From Rhodococcus sp. P1Y (GTDB lineage: Bacteria > Actinomycetota > Actinomycetes > Mycobacteriales > Mycobacteriaceae), in contig NZ_CP032762.1 of assembly GCF_003641205.1 (NCBI RefSeq), positions 1,674,001 to 1,738,000 on the forward strand: a DNA stretch of 64,000 bases, written 5' to 3'. Shown here piece after piece: positions 61,387 to 64,000 of the stretch (the first letter of the stretch is position 1; each line of letters starts with the position of its first letter). Under the pieces are notes generated by a model that had not been told where the DNA came from, made no database searches, and saw only the letters and a list, made by a program, of their open reading frames with translations. The translations under genes and the position numbers were made by a program.

Positions 61387-62274
61387 ATGAAGCAGATTCT
61401 GATCGGAAAGACTGCGCTGGTTACCGGGAGTAGTCGCGGTATCGGGCGCGCAATTGCTCTGCGACTAGCCGCGGAGGGGGCAACCGTGGTGGTGACCGCC
61501 CGAGCGAGCGAACCGACGACCTCGGTCCGCGACGGCGAGGCTGTGGTGTTGGAGGGCAGTTTGACGCAGACGGTGTCGCTCATCGAGAAGGCGGGCGGCA
61601 GGGCGGTCGCCATTACAGCGGATCTGGAAGATGCGAACGCGCGTGAGTATCTCGTAGCCGAGGCTATCCGGCGTTGCGGTTCGGTCGACATCCTGGTCAA
61701 CAACGCAGGTTTCGCCGAGTACAGCGCGGTGGCGGACATGTCGATGGCCACGTTCGACCGAACTGTTGAGCACTACATTCGTGCGCCCTTCGCGTTGATT
61801 CAGTCGGTGATTCCGGCTATGAAGGAGCGGGGAGCCGGTTGGATCGTCAACATCGGGTCGTCGACGGGATTGAGTCCTATCCGGCCGTTCCGCGAGTACA
61901 ACAAGACCTCCGGCGACGTCGTGTACGCGTCGATGAAAGCCGCGCTGCACCGGCTCACTGAAGGCTTGGCTGCCGAACTGGTCGACGTCGACATAGCTGT
62001 CAACGCCGTAGGACCTTCTACCGCCATCAGAACCCCGGGCGCTGAGGCGCTACTTCCGGAGGGCTACGAAGCCGAACCCGTCGAGTACCTGGCCGAGACC
62101 GTCCTTGCAATGTGTACGGTACCGGCTGCAGAGAGGACAGGACTCGTCGCCTTCAGCCTCCACTATCCGTGGAGCCAGAGGATCGACGTGAAATCTCTGG
62201 ACGGAGCTTCCGTGTTGCCTCGGCTGGAACCTCCTACATGGGCCAATCCGAACATTCGGCCTGCAGGTTTGTAG
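61387..62274 (+). CDS. SDR family oxidoreductase
   Basis: The 295-residue SDR has TGSSRGIGRAIALRLAAEGATVV, LVNNAGFAEYS, INIGSS-type catalytic region VNIGSSTG and a Tyr/Lys pair in VYASMKAALHRLTEGLAAEL. A 15-residue insert after the second strand (TTSVRDGEAVVLEGS) is unusual. The start ATG 61387 is behind AGGAGG. It diverges from the binding-protein gene across about 296 bases that hold both promoters; the short repeat GTTGG-ATA-CCAAC at 61352-61364 might be an operator. The substrate is unknown. Confidence 0.82.
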   Translation: MKQILIGKTALVTGSSRGIGRAIALRLAAEGATVVVTARASEPTTSVRDGEAVVLEGSLTQTVSLIEKAGGRAVAITADLEDANAREYLVAEAIRRCGSVDILVNNAGFAEYSAVADMSMATFDRTVEHYIRAPFALIQSVIPAMKERGAGWIVNIGSSTGLSPIRPFREYNKTSGDVVYASMKAALHRLTEGLAAELVDVDIAVNAVGPSTAIRTPGAEALLPEGYEAEPVEYLAETVLAMCTVPAAERTGLVAFSLHYPWSQRIDVKSLDGASVLPRLEPPTWANPNIRPAGL

Positions 62275-62338
62275 CCGCGCTGCCGCTGAATGGAACAACT
62301 ACTCCTCCGGTGACTGTGCTCACACTACGTTGTCGTAA

Positions 62339-63388
62339 ATGATGGATCGAATGCAGAACGGGGCACTGAGAGTGGATCTTTCGAGGACGAGCGCGCGGCA
62401 TCACGTGAGGATGTCTCGATCCTCGGCGCCGCAACTAACCGATGAAGCCAGCCGTGTCGTGGACCGCATGATCGATCGATTCGGTGGTGCGATGAGCGAG
62501 CTGTCGGTCGTCGAGCTGCGGCGCTTGTTGGATGAGAACACACGCCCGGTGGTGTCCCCGATCCATTCTCAGGAAGACGCTCTGGTCCCGACTGCTGAGG
62601 TTGACGTTCCGGTCCGGGTCTATCGACCGCACGGGGGTGAAGGATTGGGCGTCGTGCAGTGGATGCACGGTGGCGGATTCACCGTGGGAAGTTTGAACCA
62701 AAACGACGAGTACCTGAGAAAGCTGAGTGTTGCCACGAACGCTGTTGTGGTCTCGGTCGACTACCGGCTCGCACCGGAACACCCTCATCCGGCGGCAATG
62801 GACGATTGCGCAGCAGTATGGAAATGGATCGCTCGAGGCCCGGACGCGCTCGACGGTGTCGATGTCGCGCGGTGTGTGCTGGCGGGGGAGAGTGCTGGCG
62901 GAACCATGGCCATGGTGCTCGCTCATCGGGCAGCCGAGCGAGAATTGAAAACTCCTGTGGCCGTGGTGAATATCTACGGGCCGCCGGACATGATTGTATC
63001 CAACCCGGAATGCGCTACGGGTGCGCTCACCGTCGAAGACTGTAGGTTCTTCTGGGACATGTATTCCGACCCGGCTCAGCGCACCGATCCCCGTGTGTGC
63101 CCAGCTCGTGCCGTCCGCGTCGATCACCTTCCGCCGCACTACTTCGCAGTTCCGGAAGTGGATGTCATGCGGGAATCGATCGAGAAATACGCTGCGCGAT
63201 TGGCGGCGGCGGGTGTTGACGTCAGGACGCGAACTTACCGAGGAATGATGCACGGATTCGCGACGATGACAGCCGAATTGCAACCGGCGAGAGTGCTGTT
63301 CGACGACCTGAGCGCTTACGTTCGCGCGTCGCTCGAAACCGAGTCTCCGTCCGAGGGAACCGATGAGGTGAGCGCGCGTGCACAGTGA
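62339..63388 (+). CDS. Alpha/beta hydrolase, hormone-sensitive lipase family
   Basis: The 349-residue esterase has HGGGF, VDYRLAPEHPHP, the nucleophile elbow GESAGG and the histidine in MMHGFATM. The usual acid is probably in VPEVDVMRES. The start is not certain: ATG 62339 is the longest, and ATG 62411 has GTGAGG directly before it, which is too close. It follows the SDR after 64 bases and overlaps the next SDR by 11 bases, so the three are one operon. It is a third HSL-type gene besides those at 10444 and 47365. Confidence 0.82.
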   Translation: MMDRMQNGALRVDLSRTSARHHVRMSRSSAPQLTDEASRVVDRMIDRFGGAMSELSVVELRRLLDENTRPVVSPIHSQEDALVPTAEVDVPVRVYRPHGGEGLGVVQWMHGGGFTVGSLNQNDEYLRKLSVATNAVVVSVDYRLAPEHPHPAAMDDCAAVWKWIARGPDALDGVDVARCVLAGESAGGTMAMVLAHRAAERELKTPVAVVNIYGPPDMIVSNPECATGALTVEDCRFFWDMYSDPAQRTDPRVCPARAVRVDHLPPHYFAVPEVDVMRESIEKYAARLAAAGVDVRTRTYRGMMHGFATMTAELQPARVLFDDLSAYVRASLETESPSEGTDEVSARAQ

Positions 63389-64000
63389 CAGGTTCACCAG
63401 GGGCGTCGCAGTGGTCACCGGCGCTGCCGCTGGAATCGGTGAAGGGTTCGTCCGACATCTGGCATCGCGGGGAATGACCGTCGTCGTCGCCGACATCGAC
63501 GCGGATGGCGGGGAACGCGTCGCTGCCGACATCCGAGCGGCAGGCCAGAGCGCGAGCGCCTACGCAGTCGACGTGACCGATTACGGTGCCGTCGATAACA
63601 TGGCGCAGCGACTGTTCGACGAATACGGCGCAGTCGATCTGCTGATCAACAATGCCGGTATCGAAACGGCCGGTCTGACGTGGGAAATCGAATTGCCCCG
63701 GTGGAAGCGTGTCATGGAGATCAACGTCGACGGCGTCTTTCATGCGGTCAAGGCCTTCGTGCCGAGAATGATCGACGCACAGCAGAGTGCATGTGTGGCC
63801 AACATGTCGTCCGTCGGCGGAATCAACAGCGTCGCCGTGCAAGGCCCCTACATCGTCAGCAAGTTCGCGGTACTCGCGCTGACGGAGAGTCTGCACCAGG
63901 ACATGTCTTTGTGCGACGCCGATATTCAGATTTCGGTCATCGTTCCACACTCGATCCGCAGCGACATCTTCAACGCAGCCCGTCGTGATGCCCCGACCAC
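63378..64000 (+). CDS. SDR family oxidoreductase, cut off by the window end
   Basis: The gene starts with GTG 63378, behind GAGGTGAG, overlapping the hydrolase stop by 11 bases. About 207 codons are in the window and no stop is reached. It shows VVTGAAAGIGEGFVRHLA, LLINNAGIETAG, ANMSSVGGINS (Ser) and YIVSKFAVLAL (Tyr/Lys). It is a classical SDR with an intact active site. The C-terminal part lies outside. Confidence 0.82.
   Translation, partial: MHSDRFTRGVAVVTGAAAGIGEGFVRHLASRGMTVVVADIDADGGERVAADIRAAGQSASAYAVDVTDYGAVDNMAQRLFDEYGAVDLLINNAGIETAGLTWEIELPRWKRVMEINVDGVFHAVKAFVPRMIDAQQSACVANMSSVGGINSVAVQGPYIVSKFAVLALTESLHQDMSLCDADIQISVIVPHSIRSDIFNAARRDAPT

Noticed and set aside
1..64000. CRISPR arrays, tRNA or rRNA genes, insertion sequences, phage genes
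   Set aside because: Reading both strands gave no spaced direct repeats, no cloverleaf-like tRNA ends, no transposase or integrase motifs and no terminal inverted repeats.

Overview
The window looks like chromosomal DNA of a Rhodococcus-type actinobacterium. It is GC-rich, starts are often GTG behind AGGAG-type ribosome sites, and many operons are chained by ATGA or GTGA stop/start overlaps. Several proteins closely resemble, from memory, Rhodococcus and Mycobacterium enzymes: putrescine oxidase, 3-ketosteroid delta4-(5alpha)-dehydrogenase, steroid monooxygenase, KshA, and the Ipd/FadE proteins of steroid ring C/D breakdown. I saw no rRNA, tRNA, CRISPR array, insertion sequence or phage gene.

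Region 1 (1-9.8 kb) is a polyamine-use island. It encodes an agmatine deiminase-type enzyme, an APC permease, a tandem universal stress protein, a GabD-type aldehyde dehydrogenase and GabT, all read leftward. A divergent PucR-family activator and a putrescine oxidase complete it. Together they can take agmatine/putrescine through 4-aminobutyraldehyde and GABA to succinate.

Region 2 (9.8-23.3 kb) is a steroid-linked accessory block: flavin reductase, HSL-type hydrolase, ketosteroid delta4-(5alpha)-dehydrogenase, SnoaL-like and luciferase-like proteins, two MFS transporters, a mycofactocin-type SDR and a KshB-like reductase. It also holds a frameshifted VOC gene and a luciferase-like gene fragment.

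Region 3 (23.2-44.8 kb) is the methylhexahydroindanedione propionate (HIP, steroid rings C/D) pathway: fadD3, fadE30, ipdF, fadE31/32/33, echA20, ipdA, ipdB, ipdC and fadA6, with a second thiolase and a KstR2-type TetR repressor. Seven 18-bp palindromic boxes, five in this region and two in region 2, sit before the operons and contain the KstR2 core. They define a local regulon that reaches down to 10.4 kb.

Region 4 (44.8-53.2 kb) is a rightward set: SDR, steroid monooxygenase-like Baeyer-Villiger enzyme, a frameshifted esterase, and KshA-, HsaA- and HsaC-like oxygenases with an Old Yellow Enzyme homologue. It reads as a module for steroids with a C17 side chain, followed by ring A/B attack. 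No HsaD is visible.

Region 5 (53.2-64 kb) has a leftward operon for a complete peptide/nickel-type ABC importer. Its last gene is translationally coupled to an unrecognised protein with a candidate HxD...H iron site, and two small alpha/beta-barrel-like genes follow. An SDR, an HSL-type hydrolase and a truncated SDR read rightward to the window end. Names and roles come from recognising motifs and recalled family sequences; no database search was run.
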